This document shows positions 32,786 to 45,988 of a stretch of 64,000 nt of DNA, piece by piece. Made by a program: the position numbers and the translations under genes. Below the pieces are notes generated by a model that was not told the origin of the DNA, did not search any database, and worked only from the letters and a program-made list of their open reading frames with translations. How positions within the stretch are numbered: position 1 is the stretch's first letter; every line of letters begins with the position of its first letter. Origin of the DNA: Phreatobacter cathodiphilus (lineage in GTDB: Bacteria > Pseudomonadota > Alphaproteobacteria > Rhizobiales > Phreatobacteraceae). The stretch spans positions 2,038,001-2,102,000 of the forward strand of contig NZ_CP027668.1 of the NCBI RefSeq assembly GCF_003008515.1. Direction: 5' to 3'.

Positions 32786-33108
32786 CAGCCGACCTTCTCG
32801 ACATAGACGGCGATACGGCCGCCGCAGGACAGGCCCGCCCGCCAGGCCGTCTCGTCGGCAACGCCGAATTCGAGCATCTTGGCCTTGCCCGAGCCGATCA
32901 CGTCCAGCGCCTCGGTGACCACCTCGCCCTCGACGCAGCCGCCCGACACCGAGCCGAGAAAGGTGCCGTCCTCGTCGATGACGAGATGAGATCCGACCGG
33001 TCGCGGCGCCGAACCCCAGGTCTCGACGACGGTCGCCACCGCCACGCCCTTGCCGGCCTTCGCCCAGGCCTCGGCCTGGCCGAGGATATCGTCGTCGGTC
33101 GAGAGCAT
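32785..33108 (-). CDS. XdhC/CoxI family protein, N-terminal type
   Basis: A 107-residue protein comprising only the XdhC_CoxI domain: AVATVVETWGSAPRPVGSHL, then FLGSVSGGCVEGEVV and a C-terminal AGLSCGGRIAVYVE. Cys residues in SGGCVEG and LSCGG are the conserved ones thought to touch the cofactor. It ends with TGATG overlapping the next gene, the Rossmann half. Confidence 0.88.
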   Translation of the reverse strand: MLSTDDDILGQAEAWAKAGKGVAVATVVETWGSAPRPVGSHLVIDEDGTFLGSVSGGCVEGEVVTEALDVIGSGKAKMLEFGVADETAWRAGLSCGGRIAVYVEKVG

Positions 33109-33213
33109 GGCGGCCTCCCTGGAACATCTCCAACGTCCAAGACATCGGACGAACCGAAGCGCCGCGCAAGGGCGGGCGCTCGATACGTCCTTCGATGCCG
33201 GGCATCCATGGCC

Positions 33214-34404
33214 CTACAGCGCCTTCATCCACCGCCGCGGGTCGTGCGCCCGGTCGGTCCGGCGCGCGTCCAGCGCCGCGACGAGATCGGCCACCGCCGC
33301 CACGTTGTGGATGGTGCGGAACTCGTCGACATGGGGCAGCAGGGCGCGGATGCCCTGGGCGCGCGCCTCGAACCCGTCGAAGCGCAGCAGCGGATTGAGC
33401 CAGACGAGCCGCCGGCAAGAGCGGTGCAGCCGGTCGGCGGCCCGCGCCAGGTCGGCGGTGCCATCGCGCTCCAGACCGTCGGTCACCAGCAGCACCACCG
33501 CCCCGCCCGACAGCACCCGCCGCGACCACAGCCTGTTGAAGGCGGCGAGCGAGGGCGCGATGCGCGTGCCGCCCGACCAGTCCTCCACCGCCGCCGTGCA
33601 GGCGGCCAGCGCCTCGTCCGGGTCCCTCGCCTTCAGCATGCGGGTGATGTTGGTCAGCCGGGTGCCGAAGGTGAAGGCATGGACGTTGCGGCGGTTCTCC
33701 ATCAGCGCGTGGACGAAGTGCAGGATCACCCGCGTGTACTGGTTCATCGAGCCGGAAATGTCGCAGAGCACCACGAGCGGCGGATGCTTGGTCTTCGGCC
33801 CGCGCCGGGCGAGGTCGATGATGCCGCCACCCTCCCCGATGGAGCGGCGCAGCGTGCGCCGAAGGTCGATGCGCCGCCCCCGCGGGTCCGGGGCGAGGCG
33901 CCGCGTCGGCACGGCATCGTCGGGCAGCACCAGGGCCGCCACCCTGCGGCTCGCCTCGGCGATCTCGGCGGCCGTCATCTGGGCGAAGTCCTTCTTCTGC
34001 AGCACCTCGATGTCGGAAACGGTGAGGCTCGCATCCACCTCGATCTCCGGCTTCTCCACCGGCACGCTCTCGGCCTGTTTGAAGAAGGCCTCCTGCAGGC
34101 GCAGCGACACCGGATCGGGCTTACCCGGCGTCGCGGGCGCCACCGGCATCAGGATGGAGAGCAGCTTCTCCATCAGGTGCCGCTTCTTCCAGAAGATCTC
34201 GAAGGCGGTGCGGAACAGCACCGACTGCTCGTGCTTCGTCACGAACACCGCGTGCAGCGTCCAGTAGAAGTCCTCGCGCGAGCCGATGCCCGCCGCCTCC
34301 ACCGCCTGCACCGCATCGAGAACCGTCCCCGGCCCGACGGGCAGGCCGGCCGTGCGCAGCGCGCGGGCGAAATGGGTGATGTTCTCGGCGAGCGCGTTCG
34401 CCAT
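33214..34404 (-). CDS. coxE: CoxE-like VWA-domain protein
   Basis: A 396-residue CoxE-family protein with a C-terminal von Willebrand A domain. The MIDAS motif is DISGSMN near residue 222, then TFGTRLTNITRML, GGTRIAPSL (the MIDAS threonine) and LLVTDGLERDG. CoxE works with the AAA+ ATPase CoxD to insert the copper/sulfur-molybdenum site of CO dehydrogenase. I chose the ATG at 34404 (MANALAENI), which overlaps the stop of the upstream membrane gene by one base; longer readings to 34806 run antisense-like and arginine-rich. Confidence 0.88.
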   Translation of the reverse strand: MANALAENITHFARALRTAGLPVGPGTVLDAVQAVEAAGIGSREDFYWTLHAVFVTKHEQSVLFRTAFEIFWKKRHLMEKLLSILMPVAPATPGKPDPVSLRLQEAFFKQAESVPVEKPEIEVDASLTVSDIEVLQKKDFAQMTAAEIAEASRRVAALVLPDDAVPTRRLAPDPRGRRIDLRRTLRRSIGEGGGIIDLARRGPKTKHPPLVVLCDISGSMNQYTRVILHFVHALMENRRNVHAFTFGTRLTNITRMLKARDPDEALAACTAAVEDWSGGTRIAPSLAAFNRLWSRRVLSGGAVVLLVTDGLERDGTADLARAADRLHRSCRRLVWLNPLLRFDGFEARAQGIRALLPHVDEFRTIHNVAAVADLVAALDARRTDRAHDPRRWMKAL

Positions 34405-34901
34405 CAGGCGGGCCTCAGCAGGAAGGCGAAGACCGGCGAAAGGGCTAGCGAGCCGGCATTGTAGACGCCATGGGCGAGCGCCGTGCCGAGAAAGGCGGTG
34501 CGCCAGCCGCGGGCGGCATGCCAGCCGGCATATTGCAGGGCGAAGACGAGGAAGATCGCCGCGGTCACCGGTGTCCTGACCAGCGTCAGCGGCAGGTGCG
34601 CGGCGACCGCCGCCGCCACCGCGGCGGCGACGAAGAGGGCGACCGGCGCCCGCAGCAGCACCGCCACCAGCCAGTGCAGCACCGCCAGCGCCGCCGTCTC
34701 GATCAGCGGCGCGACTAGAATGGCTGCGGCGACGATCATCGCCATGGATAGCGGCGAGGGTCCGGGCGCGGGCATCCGCACTCCGGCGAGCGACAGCGCC
34801 GTCCACCAGGCGAGCGGAACCACCAGCAGCGCCGCGCCGATGGCGGCGGCCTTCAGCCAGGCCATCCGGCCGGGATCGGTGACGAGGGCGAGCGGAGCCA
34901 T
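34404..34901 (-). CDS. CPBP-like small membrane protein within the cox cluster
   Basis: A 165-residue membrane protein with four to five hydrophobic segments. PLIETAALAVLHWL, QYAGWHAARGW and TALAHGVYNAGSL resemble the three motifs of CPBP-type (Abi/CAAX) intramembrane proteases: the EExxR motif is degenerate (IETAAL), and the HxxxN motif (HGVYN) is intact. Activity is therefore doubtful. It sits between coxD, 4 bp upstream, and coxE, overlapping by one base, so it is part of the same message. It is not a standard cox gene. Confidence 0.6.
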   Translation of the reverse strand: MAPLALVTDPGRMAWLKAAAIGAALLVVPLAWWTALSLAGVRMPAPGPSPLSMAMIVAAAILVAPLIETAALAVLHWLVAVLLRAPVALFVAAAVAAAVAAHLPLTLVRTPVTAAIFLVFALQYAGWHAARGWRTAFLGTALAHGVYNAGSLALSPVFAFLLRPA

Positions 34902-34905
34902 CGGA

Positions 34906-35823
34906 TCAGCGTCCCGCCTTCACCTCGTCGAGGATCGCCTTGGCCTCGCCGCCCTGCATCTTCTGGATGTCGTCCTGATATTTCAGCAGCACGCCGAGCG
35001 TGTCGGTGACGCCCTGCGGGTCGAGCCCGACGGCGTCGAGTTCGGTCAGCGCGGTCGCCCAGTCGATCGTCTCGGCGACGCCCGGCACCTTGAACAGGTC
35101 GGTCTTCCTCAACCGCTGCACGAAGGCGACGATCTCCTTCGTCAGCCGCTCCGGCGCGCCCGGCGCCTTGGCCTTGAGGATGGCGAGTTCGCGCGCCGCG
35201 TCGGGATAGTCGACCCAGTGGTAGAGGCAGCGCCGCTTCAGCGCGTCGTGGATCTCGCGGGTGCGGTTCGAGGTGACGATGACGATGGGCGCCGCCGGCG
35301 CCTTGATCGTGCCGAGTTCGGGCACCGTGACCTGGAAGTCTGACAGGACCTCCAGCAGGAAGGCCTCGAAGGCCTCGTCGGTGCGGTCGAGCTCGTCGAT
35401 GAGCAGCACCGGCGGGCCGCGCGGATCAGGCTCGAGCGCCTTGAGCAGCGGGCGCTTGACCAGGAACCGCTCGGAGAAGATGCCCGATGCCAGCGCCTCG
35501 CGGTCCACCGCCCCCTCAGCCTCGGCGAGGCGGATGGTGATCATCTGCGCCGCGTAGTTCCACTCATAGACCGCCGCGGCGACGTCCAGCCCCTCGTAGC
35601 ACTGCAGCCGGATGAGGTTGCGGCCGAGCGCCGTGGCGAGGACCTTGGCGATCTCGGTCTTGCCGACGCCGGCCTCCCCTTCCAGCAGCAAAGGCCGGCC
35701 CAGTTTCAGCGCCAGGAACAGCACGGTCGCCAGCGACCGGTCGGCGACGTAGTCGCCGCGCCCGAGCAGGGCCAGAGTCTCGTCGATGGAGGTGGGAAGC
35801 GGGATCGGCTGGGCAGTCGTCAC
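34906..35823 (-). CDS. coxD: CoxD-like MoxR-family AAA+ ATPase
   Basis: A 305-residue MoxR-type ATPase. Walker A LLLEGEAGVGKTE is near residue 45, Walker B VLLIDELDRTDEAF near 125, and sensor I is IVIVTSNRTRE. IRLQCYEGLD is a MoxR signature. CoxD acts as a chaperone with CoxE on the apo-enzyme. The GTG at 35823 has GGAG eight bases ahead; a longer frame to 35853 is possible. Confidence 0.88.
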   Translation of the reverse strand: MTTAQPIPLPTSIDETLALLGRGDYVADRSLATVLFLALKLGRPLLLEGEAGVGKTEIAKVLATALGRNLIRLQCYEGLDVAAAVYEWNYAAQMITIRLAEAEGAVDREALASGIFSERFLVKRPLLKALEPDPRGPPVLLIDELDRTDEAFEAFLLEVLSDFQVTVPELGTIKAPAAPIVIVTSNRTREIHDALKRRCLYHWVDYPDAARELAILKAKAPGAPERLTKEIVAFVQRLRKTDLFKVPGVAETIDWATALTELDAVGLDPQGVTDTLGVLLKYQDDIQKMQGGEAKAILDEVKAGR

Positions 35824-35880
35824 TGAGGCACTCCGGCTGGACGCTGGGACCATAGCGCAGCCGGCATGCCGTCGAGAACC

Positions 35881-36723
35881 TCAATCCGCGGCGGCGCGCC
35901 GTGCGGGCGGCTGGCCGGGATCGAGGGCGAGCCGTGTCGCCTGGGCGATGCCGGTGCCGTAGCCGGTCGATAGCGTGATCTTTGCCGGAAGGAGCGTGCG
36001 GGTGCCGCGCACCGGCACGAGAACGACCTCGGCGGAGCGCTGCCGCGCGCTCTGGATGTCGTTGCGGTCGGGCCGGTAGCCGGCGATCGGCTCGAAGCGC
36101 ACCCGGCAGACCGCCGCCTCGCCCTTGTATCCGCCGATCTCGACCTGGCGCGTCTCGACGAAGGAATAGATGAGGTCGAAGCGCTCGCGACCGCCGAAGA
36201 CCGGGGTGCGCCGCTCGCAGGCCGCCGCTCCCGCCACCGGCCCGGAGCCGCCGGCGACGAAGATGCCGGCGGAGAGCGGGTCGAGGACGCCGCGCAGATG
36301 TTCGGGGAGGACGGGGGTCGCGCGCGGATGGGGCGGCTTGTCCGGATCGCGTTCGACGCCGGTGACGTTGCCGCCGGCCATGGCGATGCGCGTCGTCTCC
36401 ACCTTGCCACCGGAGCGGATCGCCACCGTGAAGCTCGAGGGCACCGGCGTCGCGCCGCGGATCTGGCCGGTGGCGGTGGCCGTGCCCGACCCGCCCGAGA
36501 AGATGGCCGCCACCCCTGTGACGCGGACGTCCAGCGTCGTGCGGTAGTTCCGCCCGTCGCTGGTCGAGACCATGGTGCCGCGGCCGATGGAGAGGCCGAG
36601 GAAGGTAACGCTGTAATCGGCCGAGACCTGTCCCTGCCCGGCCCCCTGGGCCCGGGCCGCCGACGGCTGTGCTCCGGCGAGGGCCAGAGCGGCGCAGGCG
36701 AGGACGGCTGGGACGGGCTTCAT
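35881..36723 (-). CDS. DUF3108 family secreted protein
   Basis: A 280-residue protein with a signal peptide (MKPVPAVLACAALALAGA, cleavage near ARAQG). VSADYSVTFLGLSIGRGTMV, NYRTTLDVRVTGVAAIFSGG, ILSAGIF-like DPLSAGIFV and ERFDLIYSF match DUF3108, a lipocalin-like periplasmic domain of unknown role. It interrupts the cox cluster and is probably unrelated to it. Its promoter region (36724-36925) is AT-rich and shared with the divergent 121-residue gene. Confidence 0.8.
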   Translation of the reverse strand: MKPVPAVLACAALALAGAQPSAARAQGAGQGQVSADYSVTFLGLSIGRGTMVSTSDGRNYRTTLDVRVTGVAAIFSGGSGTATATGQIRGATPVPSSFTVAIRSGGKVETTRIAMAGGNVTGVERDPDKPPHPRATPVLPEHLRGVLDPLSAGIFVAGGSGPVAGAAACERRTPVFGGRERFDLIYSFVETRQVEIGGYKGEAAVCRVRFEPIAGYRPDRNDIQSARQRSAEVVLVPVRGTRTLLPAKITLSTGYGTGIAQATRLALDPGQPPARRAAAD

Positions 36724-36925
36724 GCGCTCACCTCGGGGCAGACGGGCGGTCGACGATCCCGGACTGTGCACGTCGGTGTGGGGCGTTTTTGGGGCGCCGG
36801 CCCGCGCCGTCGGCGGCTCGGGAAAAAGGCCCGGGTTGCAACCATTTTTCGCGGATTCGATTCGAATTTTCATTAAGGCGGCGCGTGCTAGCGCAGGGAT
36901 CGTCAATTCCAGCGCGGGCTCCCCG

Positions 36926-37291
36926 ATGCGCCACAGCACGATCCTGACCACTCTGCTGCTCGCTCTCCTCGCCGCAGCGGTGACGCTGTTCGTGTTCTTT
37001 CCCGGCGAGGCGGCCCTCGTCACCGGCAGCGTCCGCCGCATGATCGATCCCAAGCGGCCCGACCTCGTCCGCCTCGAATACATCACCGTGAACCCCGAGC
37101 TCTCGCGCGGCTGGCGCACCCTGCGCGTCGTCGAGACTCCGGAACAGTGCCTGCCGCTGCTCGCCCAGAACCATGCCCGCGACCCCGGCCTCGCCGGTCC
37201 CCTCGGCGCCCTGCGATGCGTCGCCTACCGCAAGGACGGCGAGATGATCGAGGTACTCCAGACGCGCCGCATCGCGGCTCCGGCGGGCTGA
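36926..37291 (+). CDS. small hypothetical membrane-anchored protein
   Basis: A 121-residue protein with one N-terminal hydrophobic segment (TTLLLALLAAAVTLFVFF) that may be a signal anchor. The rest is soluble with two cysteines, in TPEQCLPLLAQ and ALRCVAYRKDG. I do not recognise a family. The ATG at 36926 is chosen because the upstream part of the frame overlaps the promoter of the divergent gene. An 11-bp-stem terminator follows at 37318-37350. Confidence 0.65.
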   Translation: MRHSTILTTLLLALLAAAVTLFVFFPGEAALVTGSVRRMIDPKRPDLVRLEYITVNPELSRGWRTLRVVETPEQCLPLLAQNHARDPGLAGPLGALRCVAYRKDGEMIEVLQTRRIAAPAG

Positions 37292-37317
37292 GCGGACGGT
37301 TCTCCCGTCACCCATGC

Positions 37318-37350
37318 GAAAGGGCCGGCGCGGGTGCGACCGGCCCTTTC
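37318..37350. terminator. strong bidirectional terminator hairpin
   Basis: GAAAGGGCCGG (37318-37328) pairs perfectly with CCGGCCCTTTC (37340-37350), an 11-bp stem with an 11-nt loop. It lies between the plus-strand 121-residue gene and the end of coxM on the minus strand and may serve both. Confidence 0.7.
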
Positions 37351-37376
37351 CTTTGCGTCGAGCTTCCGGCAGGCCG

Positions 37377-38174
37377 TCAGCCCAGGGCCGCCGCGACGGC
37401 CCGTTTGGCGATGACGCCGACGAGATGGGCGCGATACTCCGCCGAGGCGTGGATGTCCCCGTTCAGGTCCTCGGCAGGCGTCGTCACGCCCTCCAGCGAC
37501 TTCGGATTGAAGCGCCTCGCCAGCGCCTCCTCCATCGCCGTGTGGCGAAACACGCCGTTGGAGCCGGCACCGGTGACTGCCACCCGGACGCTGCCGCCCT
37601 TCTTGGCGACGAATACGCCGACGATGGCGTAGCGCGAGGCCGGATTGGGGAACTTCACGTAACCGGCCTTGCCGGGCACGGGGAAGGCGATCTTGGTGAC
37701 GACTTCGTCCTCGTCGAGGGCGGTGGAGAACATGCCGGCGAAGAACTCCTCCGCCGGAATCTTCCGCTTGCTGGTGTGGACGGTCGCCCCCAGCGCCATC
37801 AGTGCCGCCGGATAGTCCGCCGCCGGGTCGTTGTTGGCGACCGACCCGCCGATGGTGCCGCGATGGCGGACATGGGGGTCACCGATATGGGCGGCGAGCC
37901 GGGCGAGCGCCGGGATCGCCTGCTGGACGATGGGCGAGTTCGCCACCTCCGCATGGGTCGTCATCGCGCCGATGACGATGGAGCGCCCCTTCTGCTCGAT
38001 GCCGGACAGGCCGGCGCCCGAAAGGTCGATCAGCGTCTTCGGGCTGGCGAGCCGCTGCTTCATCGTCGGGATCAGCGTGTGGCCGCCGGCCAGCAGCTTG
38101 GGGTCCTCGGCCTTGCCGAGGAGCGAGACGGCGCCGCGGACGGTTGCGGCCTTCTGGTATTTGAAAGGATACAT
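37377..38174 (-). CDS. coxM: CoxM-like FAD-binding subunit of molybdenum hydroxylase
   Basis: A 265-residue flavoprotein subunit of the CO dehydrogenase / xanthine oxidase family. The FAD motifs are both present: [11 protein letters not shown] near residue 29 and [18 protein letters not shown] near residue 110. The CO dehydrogenase medium subunit is of similar length. It passes electrons from the iron-sulfur subunit to the respiratory chain. It is last of the structural genes, 18 bp after coxL. Confidence 0.9.
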   Translation of the reverse strand: MYPFKYQKAATVRGAVSLLGKAEDPKLLAGGHTLIPTMKQRLASPKTLIDLSGAGLSGIEQKGRSIVIGAMTTHAEVANSPIVQQAIPALARLAAHIGDPHVRHRGTIGGSVANNDPAADYPAALMALGATVHTSKRKIPAEEFFAGMFSTALDEDEVVTKIAFPVPGKAGYVKFPNPASRYAIVGVFVAKKGGSVRVAVTGAGSNGVFRHTAMEEALARRFNPKSLEGVTTPAEDLNGDIHASAEYRAHLVGVIAKRAVAAALG

Positions 38175-38192
38175 GATGACCTCTTTCGAACC

Positions 38193-40556
<2,364 letters not shown>

Positions 40557-40620
40557 GGACGATCCTCCCTGGGGACGTCGGATGGACGGGAAAGGCTGCG
40601 GGTGCGGCTTGTGGCGCCGC

Positions 40621-41115
<495 letters not shown>

Positions 41116-41365
41116 GGGCGTTCCTCCTCACATTCCATCAAAACGGGCGCCTACGGGATGTTTTTTGTCTCCGCCGCCAGCTCCCGCGCCGGAAACGGCC
41201 TGTTTTCGGCGAGAATTGCAGTTTGGACCCGTTCTCAACGGAGCGTCAAGCTGGAACCTTACCAGAGTGCAGGACGGCCCCCACGCGCGCGCATCCCCCT
41301 GCCCCGTTGCAATGTCGCGGCTCTCCCCTAGTCTCTCGCGCCACCCCTGTCGCAGGAGAGCCCTC

Positions 41366-42145
41366 ATGCCCCGCTTCACCACCTCCGACGGCCTGTCGCT
41401 GCGCTACGAGGATACCGGTGGCGACAAGCCGGCGCTTCTCCTGTCCAACTCGCTCGGCACCCGGCTGGAGATGTGGCAGCCGCAGATGGCGGCCTTCGCG
41501 GAGGCGTTCCGCGTGGTGCGCTACGACAAGCGCGGCCACGGCGAGAGCGAGTTGCGCGTCGGGCCGACGAACTTCGCCCGCCTCACCCTCGACGCCGTCG
41601 AACTGCTCGACCATCTCGGCATCGCCAAGGCCGACTGGTGCGGCCTTTCCATGGGCGGCATGAGCGGCATGTGGGCCGGCACCCACCACGCGAGCCGGTT
41701 CACCCGCCTCGTCCTGTGCAATACCGGCGCGGGCATGCCCACCGCCGACATGTGGAACCAGCGCATCGCCACCGTGAAGCGCGAGGGCCTCGCCCCCCTC
41801 ATCCCGACCATCGTCGACCGCTGGTTCACCAAGCGCTTCCAGCAGGCGGACCCCAAGGCCGTGGCGCGAATCGTCGCCATGCTGGAGACGACCCCGCCCG
41901 AGGGCTACGCCGCCTGCTCCGCCGCCATCCGCGACATGGACCAGCGCGAATCGATCCGGTCGATCCGCCTGCCGACCCTGGTCATTTCAGGCACCCACGA
42001 CGGCTCCACCCCGCCGGAGAAGGGCCGCGAGATCGCGGCCGCCATCCCGGGCGCGCGCTATGTCGAGCTCGACGCCGCGCACCTCTCCAACATCGAGCAG
42101 GAACAGGCCTTCACCGACACGGTGATGGGCTTCCTGCGGCCTTGA
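41366..42145 (+). CDS. pcaD: 3-oxoadipate enol-lactonase
   Basis: A 259-residue alpha/beta hydrolase close to PcaD, which hydrolyses 3-oxoadipate enol-lactone in protocatechuate and catechol degradation. SNSLGTRLEMWQPQMAAFAE near residue 30 is the PcaD oxyanion block, the nucleophile is in CGLSMGGMSG, the acid in SGTHDGSTPP and the histidine in DAAHLSNIEQ. The ATG at 41366 has AGGAG eight bases ahead. pcaC follows 228 bp downstream, but no pcaGH or pcaB is present. Confidence 0.88.
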   Translation: MPRFTTSDGLSLRYEDTGGDKPALLLSNSLGTRLEMWQPQMAAFAEAFRVVRYDKRGHGESELRVGPTNFARLTLDAVELLDHLGIAKADWCGLSMGGMSGMWAGTHHASRFTRLVLCNTGAGMPTADMWNQRIATVKREGLAPLIPTIVDRWFTKRFQQADPKAVARIVAMLETTPPEGYAACSAAIRDMDQRESIRSIRLPTLVISGTHDGSTPPEKGREIAAAIPGARYVELDAAHLSNIEQEQAFTDTVMGFLRP

Positions 42146-42163
42146 GGCGCCGGCAAGAGTGTC

Positions 42164-42332
42164 GGTGCGCCCTTCGGGGCTCTGCCTGCTCGCACCTCAG
42201 TAGGAAGAGGGTCGAGCCTGGCGTGACGACCGACCGTGTCCCGCGTCGTGCAGGACACCAACGCCCCTCATCCTGAGGTGCGAGCCCCGGCGATGCGGCC
42301 GCATCGGCCGGGGGCGAGCCTCGAAGGACGCA
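42164..42332. repeat. inverted pair of REP-like dispersed repeats, second locus
   Basis: Copies of the element of 16114-16305 lie at 42164-42210 (degenerate, with GTGCGCCCTTCGGGGCTC) and 42264-42332 (CCTCATCCTGAGGTGCGAGC ... GCGAGCCTCGAAGGACGC). They are again in opposite orientation. They fill most of the gap between pcaD and pcaC. Confidence 0.85.
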
Positions 42333-42373
42333 ATTCCACCGATTCAGGGCGCCCGCCCCGACAGGAGACCTCC

Positions 42374-42760
42374 ATGGACGAAAAAGACCGCTTCGAAAAA
42401 GGCCTCGCGGTGCGCCGCGCCGTGCTGGGTGATGCCCATGTCGACCGCTCGCTGGCGGCTCGCGACGGCTTTTCCGGCGAGTTCCAGGACTTCATCACCC
42501 GCTACGCCTGGGGCGAGATCTGGACCCGGCCCGGCCTGGAGCGCAAGACGCGCAGCTTCCTGGTGCTCGCCATCTGCGCCTCGCTCGGGCGCTGGGAGGA
42601 GTTCCGCCTGCACTGCCGCGCCTCCTTCTCCAACGGCGTCACCACCGACGACATCAAGGAGGTGATCCTGCAGATCGCCGTCTATGCCGGCGTTCCCGCC
42701 GCCAACACGGCGATGAAGGAGGCGAAGGAGGTCTTCGCCGAGCTCGGCATCAAGACCTGA
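42374..42760 (+). CDS. pcaC: 4-carboxymuconolactone decarboxylase
   Basis: A 128-residue carboxymuconolactone decarboxylase. ITRYAWGEIWTRPGLERKTRSFLVLAI and EFRLHCRASFSNGVTTDDIKEVILQ are characteristic of PcaC, which makes 3-oxoadipate enol-lactone from 4-carboxymuconolactone, the substrate of PcaD. It lacks the CxxC pair of AhpD-type relatives, as true PcaC does. The ATG at 42374 follows AGGAGACC. It follows pcaD in the same direction across a repeat-filled gap. Confidence 0.9.
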   Translation: MDEKDRFEKGLAVRRAVLGDAHVDRSLAARDGFSGEFQDFITRYAWGEIWTRPGLERKTRSFLVLAICASLGRWEEFRLHCRASFSNGVTTDDIKEVILQIAVYAGVPAANTAMKEAKEVFAELGIKT

Positions 42761-42772
42761 GATTCTGCAGGA

Positions 42773-42821
42773 CCCACCCTTATCCTCTCGTCGCGCTAGC
42801 GAGGGGAGGTTCGGGTGAGGC
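42773..42821. repeat. palindromic intergenic repeat (CCCTC/GAGGG type)
   Basis: CCCACCCTTATCCTCTCG ... CGAGGGGAGG...GGGTGAGG forms an imperfect hairpin with a GC loop. It resembles the elements at 54731-54877 and may act as the transcription end for pcaC and the convergent flavin reductase gene. Confidence 0.55.
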
Positions 42822-42866
42822 ATTCTTTGCGGGAACGAGCGGCAGATGGGTCGCGCAAACGCCCCC

Positions 42867-43394
42867 TCAGCGCGGGATCGGCCGATACGCCCGGTCGAAA
42901 TAGGCGAGCGCCGGCCCGGTCGGGCCGATGCGCACCGCCTCCACCTGGCCGATGAGGATGTGGTGCGTCGCCATGGCGCGCATCTCGACGAGCCGGCAGT
43001 CGAAGCCGACGAGGGCGGTGTCGAGGGTCGGCGCGCCGGTGGCGAGCGGTGACCACGCGCCTTCGCCGAAGCGCTCGGCCCCGGTCAGGCCGCGGCGGCC
43101 GGCGAAAGTCTCCGCCAGTCCCTCGGCGCCGGCCGGCAGGGCGTTGACGGCGAAGACACCGTTACTGGCAATCAGGGCGCCGTTGGCGGACTTGCGGTTG
43201 AGGCAGACGAGCAGCGTCGGCGGGTCGTCCGAAACGGATGCGACGGCGATGGCGGTGAAGCCGCCCGTGCCGGCGGGACCGGCCGTGGTGATGACGTGCA
43301 CATGGCCGGCGACATGCGCCATGCCGTCGCGATAGGCCTGGGGGGAGGCCGCGCGCACTCCCGGAATCATCGAGCGGCTGGCTCCGCCATCCAT
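42867..43394 (-). CDS. flavin reductase family protein (HpaC-like)
   Basis: A 175-residue flavin reductase. YRDGMAHVAGHVHVITTAG near residue 20, GGFTAIAVASVSDDPPTLLVCLNRKSANG and DHHILIGQVE-like ATHHILIGQVEAVR are the conserved blocks. It reduces FMN or FAD with NAD(P)H for a two-component monooxygenase; no oxygenase component is adjacent, so the partner lies elsewhere. I chose the ATG at 43394. The promoter region is shared with the divergent livH. Confidence 0.88.
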   Translation of the reverse strand: MDGGASRSMIPGVRAASPQAYRDGMAHVAGHVHVITTAGPAGTGGFTAIAVASVSDDPPTLLVCLNRKSANGALIASNGVFAVNALPAGAEGLAETFAGRRGLTGAERFGEGAWSPLATGAPTLDTALVGFDCRLVEMRAMATHHILIGQVEAVRIGPTGPALAYFDRAYRPIPR

Positions 43395-43644
43395 GCACAA
43401 TCCTCTGTTCTCCCGATGATATAGGCCCGACAGGCCGCCCGGGCCAACGGCCGGGACTGAATTCTCGGTGATTAAGGTTGAGGCCGGCGTGTGAATAAAG
43501 CGCGTCGTGCCATTGTGAGTTGTCCGGACGCTTGCTACCGATAGGGCGTTGGCTCCGCCGCATGGACCGCCCGCAGAGGCGGCCGGCGCCGGTGACCATC
43601 ACGGCGCTATCCCGCGCCGGAGGGGAACATGGGAAGGTGACGGC

Positions 43645-44562
43645 ATGGAAGTCTTCTTCCAGCAGCTGATCAATGGCGTCACGCTGGGGTCGATCTACGG
43701 TCTCATCGCCATCGGCTACACGATGGTCTTCGGCATCATCGGCATGGTGAACTTCTCCCATGGTGATGTCTTCATGGTCTCAACCTTCATCGCCCTCATC
43801 GCGCTGATGATCCTGACCACCTGGCTCGGCGTCGGGTCCATCCTCATCGCGCTGATGATCGTGCTGATCGTCGCCATGGTCTTCACGTCGCTGGTGAGTT
43901 GGACCATCGAGCGCGTCGCCTACCGGCCGCTGCGCGGGTCCTTCCGCCTCGCCCCGCTCATCTCCGCCATCGGCATGTCGATCGTGCTGTCGAACTTCGT
44001 GCAGGTCGCCCAGGGCCCGCGCAACAAGGCCATCGACCCCATCCTCAACAACGTCTTCGTGCTCTCGGCCGCCGGCGGCTACCAGGTGACGCTGTCCTAC
44101 AAGCAGATCGTCATCGTCGTGGTCACGGCAGCGCTCCTCGCCGTGTTCTGGTGGGTGGTGGCCAAGACGCCGCTCGGGCGGGCCCAGCGCGCCTGCGAGC
44201 AGGACCGCAAGATGGCGGCGCTCCTCGGCGTCGACGTCGACCGCACCATCTCCATCACCTTCGTCATGGGCGCCGCGCTCGCCGCCGTCGCCGGCACGCT
44301 CTACCTCGTCTATTACGGCGTGGTGAACTTCTCCGACGGCTTCACGCCCGGCGTGAAGGCCTTCACCGCGGCGGTGCTCGGCGGCATCGGCTCGCTGCCC
44401 GGTGCCGTGCTGGGCGGCCTCCTGATCGGCCTGATCGAGGTCTTCTGGTCGGCCTACTTCTCGGTCGAGTACAAGGACGTTGCCGCCTTCTCCATCCTCG
44501 CGATCGTGCTGATCTTCATGCCCCAGGGCATCCTCGGCCGTCCCGACGTCGAGAAGGTCTGA
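43645..44562 (+). CDS. livH: branched-chain amino-acid-type ABC transporter permease LivH
   Basis: A 305-residue inner-membrane permease with about eight hydrophobic segments. LINGVTLGSIYGLIAIGYTMVFGIIGMVNFSHGD at the start is the LivH hallmark, and GRAQRACEQDRKMAALLGVD is the coupling loop. KAFTAAVLGGIGSLPGAVLGGLLIG near the end is also typical. It is the first gene of livHMGF-DUF6867-livK. The ATG at 43645 follows GGGAAGG. The exact substrate is not deducible; relatives move leucine-type amino acids, amides or urea. Confidence 0.92.
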   Translation: MEVFFQQLINGVTLGSIYGLIAIGYTMVFGIIGMVNFSHGDVFMVSTFIALIALMILTTWLGVGSILIALMIVLIVAMVFTSLVSWTIERVAYRPLRGSFRLAPLISAIGMSIVLSNFVQVAQGPRNKAIDPILNNVFVLSAAGGYQVTLSYKQIVIVVVTAALLAVFWWVVAKTPLGRAQRACEQDRKMAALLGVDVDRTISITFVMGAALAAVAGTLYLVYYGVVNFSDGFTPGVKAFTAAVLGGIGSLPGAVLGGLLIGLIEVFWSAYFSVEYKDVAAFSILAIVLIFMPQGILGRPDVEKV

Positions 44563-44566
44563 CGCC

Positions 44567-45984
<1,418 letters not shown>

Positions 45985-45988
<4 letters not shown>

